Shown here piece by piece: positions 8,076-17,506 of a stretch of 64,000 bases of DNA. How positions within the stretch are numbered: position 1 is the first letter of the stretch; each line of letters starts with the position of its first letter. The position numbers were made by a program, and so were the translations under genes. The DNA comes from Halioxenophilus aromaticivorans (GTDB taxonomy: Bacteria > Pseudomonadota > Gammaproteobacteria > Pseudomonadales > Cellvibrionaceae), in the NCBI RefSeq assembly GCF_042850945.1, contig NZ_AP031496.1, positions 4,774,001 to 4,838,000 of the forward strand. The letters are read 5' to 3'. The notes under the pieces were generated by a model. The model was not told where the DNA came from. It worked only from the letters and a program-made list of their open reading frames with translations, and did not search any database.

Positions 8076-9740
8076 ATGAAAATTTCCCAGCTGTCAGATC
8101 AATACAGTGTTTCAGAACAAATTACCGAGGCAGACATCGACCAGCTGGCCTCGAAGGGCGTGCAAACGCTAATTTGTAACCGGCCAGATAACGAAGCCGC
8201 AGATCAAACCGCCTTTGCCGATATCGCGCAAAAGGCGGAGTCTCTGGGTATAAAGGCGGTTTCCATCGCCTTTACCGGCACCCAAATGAGCGACCGGCAG
8301 ATATCCGAGCTGGCCGATATTTTGGCCGGAAACCAGCGCGTGCACGCCTACTGCCGCACCGGCAATCGCTCCACCAAAATATGGCAGGCTGTTCAGGCCC
8401 TTACAGACCAAACCAAAGCAGACCAAACCAAAGAAAACCAGACCACAATAGAACAGGACACAGCAAGCCAGGGCAGCAACCCAAGCCCTGGGGCGGAGGT
8501 AAAAAAAACCACTGCTGCCCACTGCGCTAAACCCACCTACACGGTGGTTATTGTCGGCGCCGGCACCGCGGGTATTGCCGTGGCCACCAGCCTATTAAAA
8601 CGCAAAGCCAAAATTCGCATTTGTTTGATTGACCCTGCCGAGCAGCACGCCTACCAACCGGGTTGGACCATGGTGGGTGGCGGCGTGTTTGACGTTGAAA
8701 CCACCCTACGGCCAATGCACACAGTGATCCCGGATGAAACTACCTGGCTAAAAAATGCCGTCACCCGTTTTGACCCGGACAACAACCGAGTGCACCTGGA
8801 CGATGGCTCGGAAATTTATTACAACCATTTGGTGGTGGCAGCAGGCTTAGAAATACACTGGGCGGGGATAAAAGGCCTACCGGAGACACTGGGCAAAAAC
8901 GGCGTTACATCCAATTACAGTTATAAAACCGCGCCTTACACCTGGGAACTGGTGTCCAGTTTAAAGGGCGGTAAAGCAGTCTTTACCCAACCTCCCATGC
9001 CCATTAAATGCGCCGGAGCACCGCAGAAAGCCATGTATTTATCCGCCAGCCACTGGCGCCGTAATTCCGTGTTGGATAAATTCGATATTGGTTTTTACAA
9101 CGCCGGCGGCGTTCTATTTGGTGTGCCCGCCTATGTACCGGCGCTGCAAAGCTACGTTGAGCGCTACGCAATTCACCTGAATTTCTTGCACAATTTAATC
9201 GCCGTTGATGGCGATAATAAAACCGCTACATTTACTCATACCCCGGCCGAGGGTGAAGCCCGCGAAGTTAATGTTGATTTCGATATGCTGCACGTTTGCC
9301 CGCCCCAGAGAGCGCCGGAATTTATTCGCAACAGCCCTCTGGCAGACGCCGCCGGCTGGGTGGATGTGCACCCGCAAACACTGCAACACACACGCTTTAA
9401 CAATGTGTGGGGGCTGGGCGACGTTACCAATACCCCCAATGCCAAAACCATGGCCGCAGCGCGCAAGCAAGCGCCCTTGTTAGCACACAACATTTGCGCG
9501 ACCTTGGATAAATTACCCCCCAGCGCACACTACAACGGCTACGGCTCCTGCCCACTGACCGTGGAGCACGGTAAAATTGTGCTGGCCGAATTCGGCTACG
9601 AGGGCAAGCTGCTGCCGACCTTTCCCACATGGATTAACGACGGCACCAAAGCCACCAGCCAAGCCTGGCACCTAAAAGCCGACTTTCTACCCTGGTTTTA
9701 TTGGAACGGCATGTTAAAAGGCCGGGAATGGTTAGTGTAA
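8076..9740 (+). CDS. sqr: DUF442 (rhodanese/phosphatase-like) fused to type II-like sulfide:quinone oxidoreductase
   Basis: A 554-residue fusion behind AAGGAG. Residues 1-105 are a DUF442/TIGR01244 domain with the loop Cys93-Arg-Thr-Gly-Asn-Arg98, a sulfur-transfer or phosphatase-like active site. A low-complexity linker (about 108-148) contains a repeated DQTKADQTKENQ segment. From about 154 comes an FAD oxidoreductase with VVIVGAGTAGIAVA and the two SQR redox cysteines Cys312 (IKCAGAPQK) and Cys408 (HVCPPQRAP). SQR oxidises sulfide to sulfane sulfur and reduces quinone at the membrane. In some relatives DUF442 is fused to the dioxygenase instead; here it sits on SQR. Confidence 0.88.
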   Translation: MKISQLSDQYSVSEQITEADIDQLASKGVQTLICNRPDNEAADQTAFADIAQKAESLGIKAVSIAFTGTQMSDRQISELADILAGNQRVHAYCRTGNRSTKIWQAVQALTDQTKADQTKENQTTIEQDTASQGSNPSPGAEVKKTTAAHCAKPTYTVVIVGAGTAGIAVATSLLKRKAKIRICLIDPAEQHAYQPGWTMVGGGVFDVETTLRPMHTVIPDETTWLKNAVTRFDPDNNRVHLDDGSEIYYNHLVVAAGLEIHWAGIKGLPETLGKNGVTSNYSYKTAPYTWELVSSLKGGKAVFTQPPMPIKCAGAPQKAMYLSASHWRRNSVLDKFDIGFYNAGGVLFGVPAYVPALQSYVERYAIHLNFLHNLIAVDGDNKTATFTHTPAEGEAREVNVDFDMLHVCPPQRAPEFIRNSPLADAAGWVDVHPQTLQHTRFNNVWGLGDVTNTPNAKTMAAARKQAPLLAHNICATLDKLPPSAHYNGYGSCPLTVEHGKIVLAEFGYEGKLLPTFPTWINDGTKATSQAWHLKADFLPWFYWNGMLKGREWLV

Positions 9741-9773
9741 CCCAAAAATAGACGATAACGCCGAGCCCGCCTG

Positions 9774-11486
9774 ATGACGTTGTTCAACGCCCTACCTGCC
9801 GCCAACTGGCTGCGGGTCTATGACCGTTCACAATTAATTGCCGACCTCACCGCCGCAATTATTGTTACCATTCTGTTAATACCGCAATCCTTGGCCTATG
9901 CCATGCTGGCACAGGTGCCGCCGGAGGTGGGTTTATATAGCAGCATAATGCCGCTGGTGGTGTACGCCTTGCTAGGCACCAGCAGAACGCTATCGGTGGG
10001 GCCTGTTGCGGTGGTCTCGTTAATGACGGCCACCTCATTGGGCAGCATCGTACAAGCCGGCACAGCGGACTACCTCACCGCCGCCACCACCCTGGCGCTG
10101 TTATCCGGTATTTTATTAATACTGATGGGCTATTTTAAGCTGGGGATGATCACCAATTTTTTATCTCATTCGGTGATCTCTGGGTTTATTACCGCCTCGG
10201 GCATCATCATTGCGCTGAGCCAGCTAAAACATATCTTCGGAGTCAGTGCCCATGGCGACACCCTGGCGGAGTTGCTACCGAGTCTGCTATCCACTGCTAA
10301 CCAGAGCCATTGGATTACGGCACTTCTGGGATTAGGCATGATTGGATTTCTGCTGCTAAGCCGCAAACACGCCACCGCGTGGCTGCAGCGCCTAGGGCTT
10401 AACGAAAGCACGGCCCGCACCCTGACTAAAACGGCACCCATTGTGGGTATTTTTGCCAGTATTGCCGCGGTATCGGTATTTTCACTGCAGCAACGAGGCG
10501 TTATTATTACCGGCCATATCCCCGCCGGGCTGCCGTCTTTATCTTTGCAATGGCCAAGCACGGAGCTACTGCAGCAATTACTGCTTCCGGCGTTGCTGAT
10601 TTCTTTGATTGGCTACGTGGAATCCATTTCTGTGGGTAAAACTTTGGCCCATCGCCGGCGACAGAAAATTAATGCTGATCAAGAACTCATTGGCTTGGGC
10701 GCGGCCAACCTTGCCTCTTGCGTGTCTGGCGGTTACCCAGTCACCGGTGGGTTTTCGCGCACCATTGTGAATTTTGAAGCCGGCGCACTCACCCAAATGG
10801 CCAGCATTTTAACCGCCATCGGCATTGCCATCGCATCTGTGTTTTTAACGCCGGTACTGTATTTTTTACCCAAAGCCACCCTGGCCGCCACCATCATTGT
10901 GGCGGTAATTGGTTTAATCGATTTTGGCATTATTAAAAAAACCTGGCGTTTCGCCCGTAGCGACTGCTATGCGGTTCTGGCCACCATCGCCATTACGCTA
11001 ATTTACGGCGTGGAAATTGGCGTCGCTTGTGGCGTCGCGGCCTCCATCGGCATGCATCTTTACCGCACCTCCAGGCCGCACATTGCCGAGGTCGGCCTGA
11101 TCGAAGGCACCGAGCATTTTCGTAATGTTGAACGTTACCACGTGCAAACCGTGCCAGAGATTCTAAGTTTACGGCCAGACGAAAGTCTGTTTTTCGCCAA
11201 CGCTCAATTTTTGGAAGAAACCATCAGCACTGCGGTGTACGAACGCGGCCAAATCGCTCATATTATTTTGCAATGTAATGCAGTAAATGAAGTAGATTAC
11301 AGTGCTCTGGAGATGTTAGAAACGGTAAACGAACAGCTGCAAGACCAAGGCGTTCAATTGCATTTGTCTGAGGTAAAGGGGCCGGTGATGGATAAGCTAC
11401 GCCACACAGGATTACTTCTCAAATTATCGGGAGAGGTTTTTGTGTCGCAGTATGACGCCTACATAAAGGTGCGCAAATTGCTGTAG
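9774..11486 (+). CDS. SulP-family anion (sulfate) transporter with STAS domain
   Basis: A 570-residue membrane protein of the SulP/SLC26 family. The signature DLTAAIIVTILLIPQSLAYA lies near residues 24-43 and there are about 11-12 hydrophobic segments. SGGYPVTGGFSRTIVN is the conserved late transmembrane motif, and a cytoplasmic STAS domain covers about 455-570. It starts 33 bases after sqr and is probably in the same operon. Transport of sulfite, sulfate or thiosulfate made by the pathway is a reasonable guess, but direction and substrate are not visible. Confidence 0.88.
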   Translation: MTLFNALPAANWLRVYDRSQLIADLTAAIIVTILLIPQSLAYAMLAQVPPEVGLYSSIMPLVVYALLGTSRTLSVGPVAVVSLMTATSLGSIVQAGTADYLTAATTLALLSGILLILMGYFKLGMITNFLSHSVISGFITASGIIIALSQLKHIFGVSAHGDTLAELLPSLLSTANQSHWITALLGLGMIGFLLLSRKHATAWLQRLGLNESTARTLTKTAPIVGIFASIAAVSVFSLQQRGVIITGHIPAGLPSLSLQWPSTELLQQLLLPALLISLIGYVESISVGKTLAHRRRQKINADQELIGLGAANLASCVSGGYPVTGGFSRTIVNFEAGALTQMASILTAIGIAIASVFLTPVLYFLPKATLAATIIVAVIGLIDFGIIKKTWRFARSDCYAVLATIAITLIYGVEIGVACGVAASIGMHLYRTSRPHIAEVGLIEGTEHFRNVERYHVQTVPEILSLRPDESLFFANAQFLEETISTAVYERGQIAHIILQCNAVNEVDYSALEMLETVNEQLQDQGVQLHLSEVKGPVMDKLRHTGLLLKLSGEVFVSQYDAYIKVRKLL

Positions 11487-11542
11487 TGAACGGAGTAGTG
11501 AACGGAGTAGTGAACGGAGTAGTTAACGGAGTAGTTAGCGAT
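11483..11542 (+). repeat. 12-bp tandem repeat over the SulP stop codon
   Basis: The unit GTAGTGAACGGA occurs four times from 11483 to 11530 (the fourth has one change) with a decayed fifth copy to about 11542. The first TAG is the transporter's stop. Each unit places TAG-TGA in the transporter frame, so the array is a series of spare stop codons. It likely grew by slippage. Confidence 0.85.
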
Positions 11543-11694
11543 AAGGATCAAGGGATGGTAAACGCACTGGCCCCTGGAACCGCTTTTCTACAACAACTTA
11601 CTGAAAAATCAATTACTGAAAAAAAGCGTCTTGAAAATTATTTCTCGAATGACCATGCGACTAGCAGCCCGGGAAGACTGCTAGAATAAGACTC

Positions 11695-12123
11695 TTAAGC
11701 GAGCTCAATACTCAAACTGATTTCTGCGTTTAACAGCTTAGAGATAGGGCAAGCGCCCTTGGTTTTTTCGGCAATGTCTTTGAACGTCTCTTGGTCTACT
11801 CCTGGCACCACAGCCTTTAGACTCAGCGCCACTGCCGTTACCGCAAAGCCGTCATCTTGTTTTTCTAGTGAAACATCGGCATCGACATCCAGGCTCTCGG
11901 GTGGGGTATCGTTTTCGGTTAGCGCCAGAGATAATGCCATGGCGTAGCAAGACGCGTGGGCAGCTCCCACCAGTTCTTCCGGATTCGTCCCCTGCTTATC
12001 TTCAAAACGGGTGTTAAAGCCGTATGGTTGGCCAGATAAAACACCACTTTGAGTGGATACCGTACCACGTCCTTCTTTAATCGTGCCAGCCCAGTGAGCT
12101 GATGCACTGCGTACAATTGTCAT
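11695..12123 (-). CDS. osmC: OsmC-family peroxiredoxin
   Basis: A 142-residue OsmC/Ohr-superfamily thiol peroxidase that reduces organic hydroperoxides. The first redox cysteine lies in ELVGAAHASCYAMALSLAL and the second in GACPISKLLN, the OsmC-type spacing. ATG 12123 has GGAGA just upstream. A longer frame to 12198 has no ribosome site and adds residues not typical of the family. It converges on the SulP gene and faces the divergent metallopeptidase across a long gap. Confidence 0.9.
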   Translation of the reverse strand: MTIVRSASAHWAGTIKEGRGTVSTQSGVLSGQPYGFNTRFEDKQGTNPEELVGAAHASCYAMALSLALTENDTPPESLDVDADVSLEKQDDGFAVTAVALSLKAVVPGVDQETFKDIAEKTKGACPISKLLNAEISLSIELA

Positions 12124-12756
12124 AAAGTTCTCCAAATAATTTTCTTTGCGCGGTAGCGTTATTAAATGTGGTTGTAAATATCGTGTGTTAGTAAACACGC
12201 GTGATTACTTAACCATTGCGCCGGCCTGCACAGCGTGGTTTCAATCGCTGTATCTGTATGCCGACCAACCGACTAATAAGCCACCAAATTTAACCACATG
12301 GGCATTTGCGATGTTGTGATTGCAAATAGCCTCGTGGTTACCTTAGCAATGGTGTAGCAATCCTTAGGCCAGCAGCCTACATCAGCAAAAATTAGCGGTA
12401 ATCCAAGACTAAAAGGTAATACCTGACTAAGGTTTCTTGCCCGCCTATTTGTAGGTTGTACAGACATCGCTGTAAATTTTACCGGTTCGACGGCTGAATC
12501 CGGCGCTGGTAGCCTGTTGAGGCTAGCATCTGCAATACCTTGCCCTCTTCCTTTCCTTGCCCCTATCATTACCCTATATAGGTCTTTGAACGCTTTTTAC
12601 GGTGATTCGTCATCTGTAGCGATGACCGTGCAGTTGCGCACGGCTTTTGCATCCCAACACCCAACGCCGAGCGCCATATTCGGTGGCGCAGCCCCACCTT
12701 ACTTTGCGTGTTACCGCAATCAAGCGAGAACCGCCATTAACAACAGAGCCTTTACC
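12124..12756. other. 633-base intergenic region
   Basis: No recognisable gene, RNA or repeat. It must hold the divergent promoters of osmC and the metallopeptidase gene. A 98-codon reverse frame (12273-12569) and an upstream extension of the metallopeptidase frame are open, but neither resembles protein. Confidence 0.5.
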
Positions 12757-13806
12757 ATGAAGCTTTTTTCTTGCCCGCAATGCCAACAGCCCCTGTATTT
12801 TGAGAACAACCAATGCTTGCAGTGCAAACAGGCCGTTGGCTTTAACCCGGCCAGCCTGAACATGGAGCCGGTGATCTCTGACGCTGCACAAAGTCAAAGC
12901 GCCACCGTGCGCTGCACAAACCACAGCCGTAATGGCTGCAACTGGTTAATACCTGCCGACCACGCCGGTGGCCTGTGTCAAGCGTGTGAATTAAACCGCT
13001 ACATCCCCAATCTAAAAACCGAAGAAAGCCAAAATCAATGGCAGGAATTTGAGCAAGCCAAGCGGCGTTTGGTGTATTCGTTAGTGCGATTAGGGCTACC
13101 CGTAAGCAGCAAACGCAGCAATGAGGATGACGGCATATCGGTGGACTTTATCGATCCAGATGCCCCCCTGCCCAAGGATGCTGTTAACACCACCGGCCAT
13201 GCCGACGGACAAATTACGGTGGTCACCAACGAGGCCGACCCGGTACAGCGAGAACAAAACAGAATTGATCTTGAAGAGCAGTACCGCACATTGCTAGGCC
13301 ATCTACGCCATGAGATAGGCCACTACTATTGGGATGTGCTGGTTAAAGATAACGCTAGCTTACTGGCAGATTACAGAGCCGTCTTTGGTGACGAAAGCCA
13401 AGACTACGGTGTCGCTCTTGAACATCACTATGCCAATGGCGCACCGGAAGACTGGCCACAACATTTTGTGAGCGCCTACGCGTCGTCCCACCCCTGGGAA
13501 GACTGGGCTGAATCCTGGGCCCACTATATGCATTTGGTGGATTTAGCGGAAACCGCAGCCGCATTTGGGTTTAGTATACAACCCACCGTGGCCAACGATG
13601 ACCAGCAGCTAACCGTCACCCAAGTGTGTGATCCGTTTTCCGGTATTGATTTCGCGACCTTGGCACAACAGGCCATTGCTGTTTCGATTACTGTAAACAG
13701 TTTCAATCGCAGCCTCGGCCAGGACGATGCCTACCCCTTTGTGCTCACCGAAACCATTCACAATAAACTAAATTTTATACACACCGCCATCAGTCAGCAG
13801 GTTTAG
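12757..13806 (+). CDS. Zinc-ribbon putative zinc metallopeptidase
   Basis: A 349-residue cytoplasmic protein. Residues 1-30 are a zinc ribbon with two cysteine pairs (CPQCQQ and CLQCKQ), followed by a second pair region (CTNHSRNGCNW and CQAC). The peptidase-like core has HEIGH at 185-189 within LRHEIGHYYWDVL and a downstream EDWAESWAHYMH helix. This matches the family annotated as zinc-ribbon domain-containing putative zinc-binding metallopeptidase. No substrate is known. ATG 12757 is chosen because the conserved zinc ribbon begins right after it; the open frame extends upstream without family resemblance. Confidence 0.85.
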   Translation: MKLFSCPQCQQPLYFENNQCLQCKQAVGFNPASLNMEPVISDAAQSQSATVRCTNHSRNGCNWLIPADHAGGLCQACELNRYIPNLKTEESQNQWQEFEQAKRRLVYSLVRLGLPVSSKRSNEDDGISVDFIDPDAPLPKDAVNTTGHADGQITVVTNEADPVQREQNRIDLEEQYRTLLGHLRHEIGHYYWDVLVKDNASLLADYRAVFGDESQDYGVALEHHYANGAPEDWPQHFVSAYASSHPWEDWAESWAHYMHLVDLAETAAAFGFSIQPTVANDDQQLTVTQVCDPFSGIDFATLAQQAIAVSITVNSFNRSLGQDDAYPFVLTETIHNKLNFIHTAISQQV

Positions 13807-13924
13807 GCTTCGCTATAGGTATCGTTTGCCGATTTTACTTTATGAATCTTTTATGAGTGTTTACGAAACAGCTGTGCTACCGCATTAACATATGCGCTAA
13901 AGCATCTCATTGTTTTTGGCCTTT

Positions 13925-14902
13925 CTATTCAGCCTTCTGCAACAGAGCCAAGGTAGCGTATTCCTCTTCCGACATTAGTTGTTGCTTGAGCTTTTTAAGC
14001 TGGCGCCGAAAGTGCGCCAGCGTTTTACCGCATTCGTACTGTAAAATAACCTCCGGGTGAATATAGCTTGCACGACACACCGCCGGTGTATTGCCCAGCT
14101 TTTCCGCCACGGATTTAACGGCTTGCACAATGTTGGATTGATTTTGTTTTTTATTCTGGCAAGCGCCCTGTTGTTCTAGGGCGACGGCCATCAAAACCGT
14201 TCCGGCCCAGGTTCTAAAATCCTTGGCACTGAAGTCCTCACCCATTACCTCCGTTATGTAGTCATTCAAATCACCTGCGCTAAACTGCCTGCGCTCTCCA
14301 TCGGGTAGCGTTACGTCGAAAAGTTCGTAGCCGGTCATGGATTCCAGTTCTGCCAGCACCTCACACACGCTATCGTTACGAATCCAACGATGTTGCTCTT
14401 TACCGGATTTACCGGTGTAAATAAACTCGGCGCCCTCGTCGGTAAACGTCAGGTGTCTGTCTCGTAAAGTGGTAAGGCCATGGGTACCATTGGCCCGGGT
14501 GTATTCCGGGCTACCCGGGCGAAAAAACGCTTCATCCATCATCCGCGTCATGCAGGCCAGCACGGCGTTGGCATCCACCGGCCGCTGTAGCAGGTGTTGC
14601 CCGGTGACCCGGCGCATAGTTTCTAGCTGGCTACCAAAACGCAAGATTCGTTTAAATTTGGTTTTTTCTGCGGCCTCGGTCCAGGCTTGGTTGTAGATGT
14701 ACTGCTTGCGCTGTTTTTCATCTCGCCCAGTGACGTGTATCTTTGCGTCTCTATCCAGGTTAATTTCTACGTCCTGCCAGGCCGGCGGTATTACCAGGGA
14801 AGCAAACCACTGCCGCAAGGCCTTGCTCTTTACGGTTTTGCCACTGGCATAGCGGTAGGTAAAACCCTTGCCATGCTTTTTTCTTACTACGGTTTGAGCC
14901 AT
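13925..14902 (-). CDS. Type IB DNA topoisomerase (poxvirus-like)
   Basis: A 325-residue bacterial topoisomerase IB. The N-terminal domain carries the characteristic VIPPAWQDVEI segment and GRDEKQRKQYIYNQAW. The catalytic domain has THGLTTLRDRHLTF, SAKDFRTWAGTVLMA and the nucleophile tyrosine in RASYIHPEV. It relaxes supercoils by nicking one strand through a 3'-phosphotyrosine link. It stands alone on the reverse strand, convergent with the metallopeptidase gene. Confidence 0.92.
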   Translation of the reverse strand: MAQTVVRKKHGKGFTYRYASGKTVKSKALRQWFASLVIPPAWQDVEINLDRDAKIHVTGRDEKQRKQYIYNQAWTEAAEKTKFKRILRFGSQLETMRRVTGQHLLQRPVDANAVLACMTRMMDEAFFRPGSPEYTRANGTHGLTTLRDRHLTFTDEGAEFIYTGKSGKEQHRWIRNDSVCEVLAELESMTGYELFDVTLPDGERRQFSAGDLNDYITEVMGEDFSAKDFRTWAGTVLMAVALEQQGACQNKKQNQSNIVQAVKSVAEKLGNTPAVCRASYIHPEVILQYECGKTLAHFRRQLKKLKQQLMSEEEYATLALLQKAE

Positions 14903-14973
14903 AACTTTCGCCTAAAGCCACCTATACCCTTGGAACAAACTACATATTCCACTGCAGTTCGCCTGTAACAATT

Positions 14974-14997
14974 ACAAAAAGCCCTCCAGCCAGGGCT
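14974..14997 (-). terminator. Orphan terminator-like hairpin upstream of the topoisomerase gene
   Basis: On the reverse strand AGCCCT-GGCTGG-AGGGCT is followed by TTTTT. No gene lies upstream on that strand within reach, so it may be a leader attenuator, a relic, or chance. The stem is only six pairs. Confidence 0.3.
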
Positions 14998-15086
14998 AAA
15001 CCTCCCGGTAAATCGGTATCTGCAAAGCTGGACTAAAAATTGCCAGCAATATCCAAACCGATAACAACATTATGAGAACCGTGACA

Positions 15087-15524
15087 ATGAACATTTTCGA
15101 AGCTTTAAGGAAGGACCACGATAAGCAACGTGCATTATTAGATCGCTTGTCTCACACCAGTGGCGCCAGCGACGAGCGTGTGTCGTTGTACGCAGAATTG
15201 AAAGAAGAGTTGCAACACCACGCAGTGGCTGAAGAGCGTCATTTTTACTCGCCATTAATCGACGTGGACATGACCATCGAATTGTCGCGTCACGGCATCG
15301 CAGAACATCACGAAATTGACGAGTTGCTGGAAGAAATCGACGACGCCGACATGAGCACCTCAGCGTGGATGGCAGCCTTTAAGAAACTAAAGCATAAGGT
15401 AGAACATCACCTGGAAGAGGAAGAACAAGAGTTCTTTCCGGTGGCTGGGCGCGCTCTATCCGAAGAGCAAAAACAGTCCCTGGCGGAGGAATACGCCGCG
15501 GAAATGCACGAACAGGCCGCGTAA
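15087..15524 (+). CDS. Hemerythrin HHE-domain protein
   Basis: A 145-residue four-helix bundle with the histidine/glutamate ligand pattern of HHE hemerythrins: RKDHDKQRALLD, HHAVAEERHFYSPL, RHGIAEHHEIDELL and KHKVEHHLEEEEQEFF. These proteins bind a di-iron centre used for oxygen or nitrosative sensing or storage. ATG 15087 follows a GAGAA sequence. An in-frame ATG at 15072 would add five residues and cannot be excluded. The DUF2254 gene starts 29 bases downstream, which suggests co-transcription. Confidence 0.88.
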   Translation: MNIFEALRKDHDKQRALLDRLSHTSGASDERVSLYAELKEELQHHAVAEERHFYSPLIDVDMTIELSRHGIAEHHEIDELLEEIDDADMSTSAWMAAFKKLKHKVEHHLEEEEQEFFPVAGRALSEEQKQSLAEEYAAEMHEQAA

Positions 15525-15553
15525 TAAACGCCACCTACGGCTAGGGAGTAGCC

Positions 15554-16843
15554 ATGCTCACACATTTAAACAACCTATGGCAGCGGCTGCGAGCTAGCCT
15601 GTGGTTGGTGCCCAGTGTTATGTGTCTTGCCGCGTTCGGCCTAGCTCTATTGGCGGATAAACTGGATAGAATTTACCATGTTTCCGGCGACGGCCGTTGG
15701 CCCAAGTGGTTGATCTACCAAGGCGACTTGGAGGGCGCACGCACGCTGCTATCTAGCGTGGCCGGTTCTATGATTACCGTAGCGGGCACCACTTTCTCTA
15801 TTACTATGGTGGTGCTGCAACTGGCCTCTTCTCAATTCGGTCCCCGCCTGCTCACCAATTTCATGCGTGACACTGGCAACCAGTTTGTACTGGGCACGTT
15901 TGTGTCTACGTTTTTGTATTGCCTGCTGGCTTTGGGTAACGGTGGTGGCATCAGCGGCGAGCCACCAGCCGTATCCGCCACATTAGGGCTGTTGCTGGCC
16001 GTCCTCAGTGTATTTGTGTTTATCTATTTTATTCACCACGTGAGTTCCACTATCCGCGCAGAACATGTGGTTCAGATGGTTGCCTTTGGCAGCGTTAACG
16101 CCATTAAGCGACTAACGTCTCCCTCGGAACAGGACGTAGATCAAGACTTTTCACTAGACGATGCCCTCTCCGGCCACGAAATCCATGTACGAGCTCTCCG
16201 CTCGGGCTACCTCCAAGCCATCGATGAGCAAGGGTTAAGCGACACGGCCTCGAGCCTTGACGGGGTGTTTAAGGTGCATTTCCGCCCGGGCAAGTTCATC
16301 ACCGCAAACGACTGCTTAGCAACCTTGTTTACCTCACAAGCCAAGAACAAAAACAGTGACGATTACAGCGGTTACTTTATTATCGGCCACTGCCGTACCG
16401 ACGAACAAGACCCGGAGTATGGCATTAGTCAACTGGTTGAGGTTGCGGTAAGAGCGCTATCGCCGGGGATCAATGATCCTCATACAGCGATATCGTGTAT
16501 TGATTGGTTGAACAGTGGTTTGAAGGAAATTGCCAATCAGCCGCTGAAAAGTGACTACTGCTGCGATGAAGAAGGCGAACTTAGACTTGTGCGCTGCAAT
16601 TCAGACTTTGCCGGGTTGCTCAACACCGCCTACGACCAAATACGACAGAATTCCATCGCCAGCCCGGCGGTTGCGATCCACCTGGCAGAAGCCCTGGCGG
16701 ATCTGTACCAAGTGACGGAGTCCGAAACCCGCCGGGGCTCGGTGCATCACCAGGCTCAATTAATTTTAACCGCCGCTAAACAAAGCCAGTGGTTGGAGAG
16801 CGACCTGGAAGATCTGGAAAATCGATACCAGCGATTAAACTAG
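15554..16843 (+). CDS. DUF2254 integral membrane protein
   Basis: A 429-residue protein behind GGGAG. Four hydrophobic segments lie in the first 175 residues (about 16-36, 62-84, 108-128, 140-160), with the DUF2254 signature GTTFSITMVVLQLASSQFGP. They are followed by a soluble domain with VAVRALSPGINDPHTAISC. Function is unknown; the family is common in proteobacterial inner membranes. Linkage to the hemerythrin gene is seen here, but a shared role is only a guess. Confidence 0.88.
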   Translation: MLTHLNNLWQRLRASLWLVPSVMCLAAFGLALLADKLDRIYHVSGDGRWPKWLIYQGDLEGARTLLSSVAGSMITVAGTTFSITMVVLQLASSQFGPRLLTNFMRDTGNQFVLGTFVSTFLYCLLALGNGGGISGEPPAVSATLGLLLAVLSVFVFIYFIHHVSSTIRAEHVVQMVAFGSVNAIKRLTSPSEQDVDQDFSLDDALSGHEIHVRALRSGYLQAIDEQGLSDTASSLDGVFKVHFRPGKFITANDCLATLFTSQAKNKNSDDYSGYFIIGHCRTDEQDPEYGISQLVEVAVRALSPGINDPHTAISCIDWLNSGLKEIANQPLKSDYCCDEEGELRLVRCNSDFAGLLNTAYDQIRQNSIASPAVAIHLAEALADLYQVTESETRRGSVHHQAQLILTAAKQSQWLESDLEDLENRYQRLN

Positions 16844-16858
16844 CGCAGCACAAAAAAA

Positions 16859-17491
16859 CTAGGGTGCTTCTATTTGCGCTTTTAATGTTTCAACCTCTAG
16901 TCGGCGGCCCTTGTCCGCCACCGGGCGATCATCCCGCGCCGGCGCTGCGGCGGCGATGGCCAAGTACTGCAACGCTTTGGCACTGTCTTTTTTGCTGGCC
17001 GCGTATTCCGCCAGCCAATAGTTGATATCAATGCCTTTAGGGTTGAGCGCCAGCGCCGCATCTAAATATTGTTGGGCTTTTTTATCGTTGCCAAAAGCCA
17101 CGGGCCAACCCGGTACTTTGAAATACAAGGTACCCAGGGTGGTGGAGGCGGCACCTTGCAACGCAGACGAGTCCAATTCGATGGATTTTTCCAAATCTTT
17201 TTTGGCTTGTTTGGCAAACTTTAACGCACCCATGCCGCCTTTCACCGAGGCGTAGGTTGAATACACAATGCCACTCCAGGCGAAGACTTCTGCACTGTTG
17301 GGGTTCGCCTGCTTGGCGGCCTCTGCTCGGCTGAGCAGTTGCTCAAGGAATTTTTCTTGTGCGCTGCCGCTCAGTTCGTACTTACCTTTGGCCCATTCGG
17401 TTTGTAATTCATCGTAAGGTTCCGCCGCCCAGGTAACACTGGCCGAGACTAACGTAGAAATAAGGATAATACATCGGAGAAAGTTGATCAC
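16859..17491 (-). CDS. Exported TPR-like protein of unknown function
   Basis: A 210-residue protein starting at GTG 17491 with AAGGG upstream. Residues 1-22 are a Sec signal peptide ending in TWAAEP. The rest is alpha-helical with TPR-like spacing, for example NPNSAEVFAWSGIVYS, KDLEKSIELDSSALQGAAS and AQQYLDAALALNPKGIDINY. It resembles periplasmic TPR proteins of unknown role. The DUF2254 gene converges on it with only 15 bases between stop codons. A 16-bp tandem array lies just upstream of the start. Confidence 0.7.
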   Translation of the reverse strand: MINFLRCIILISTLVSASVTWAAEPYDELQTEWAKGKYELSGSAQEKFLEQLLSRAEAAKQANPNSAEVFAWSGIVYSTYASVKGGMGALKFAKQAKKDLEKSIELDSSALQGAASTTLGTLYFKVPGWPVAFGNDKKAQQYLDAALALNPKGIDINYWLAEYAASKKDSAKALQYLAIAAAAPARDDRPVADKGRRLEVETLKAQIEAP

Positions 17492-17506
17492 AGTCTTTGC
17501 CCTTTT

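Noticed and set aside
11486..11689. 67-codon frame beginning with NGVV repeats after the SulP gene
   Set aside because: Its first third is the 12-bp tandem repeat and the rest has no protein-like composition or ribosome site.
12273..12569. 98-codon reverse frame between osmC and the metallopeptidase
   Set aside because: No ribosome site, no recognisable motif, and composition like non-coding DNA.
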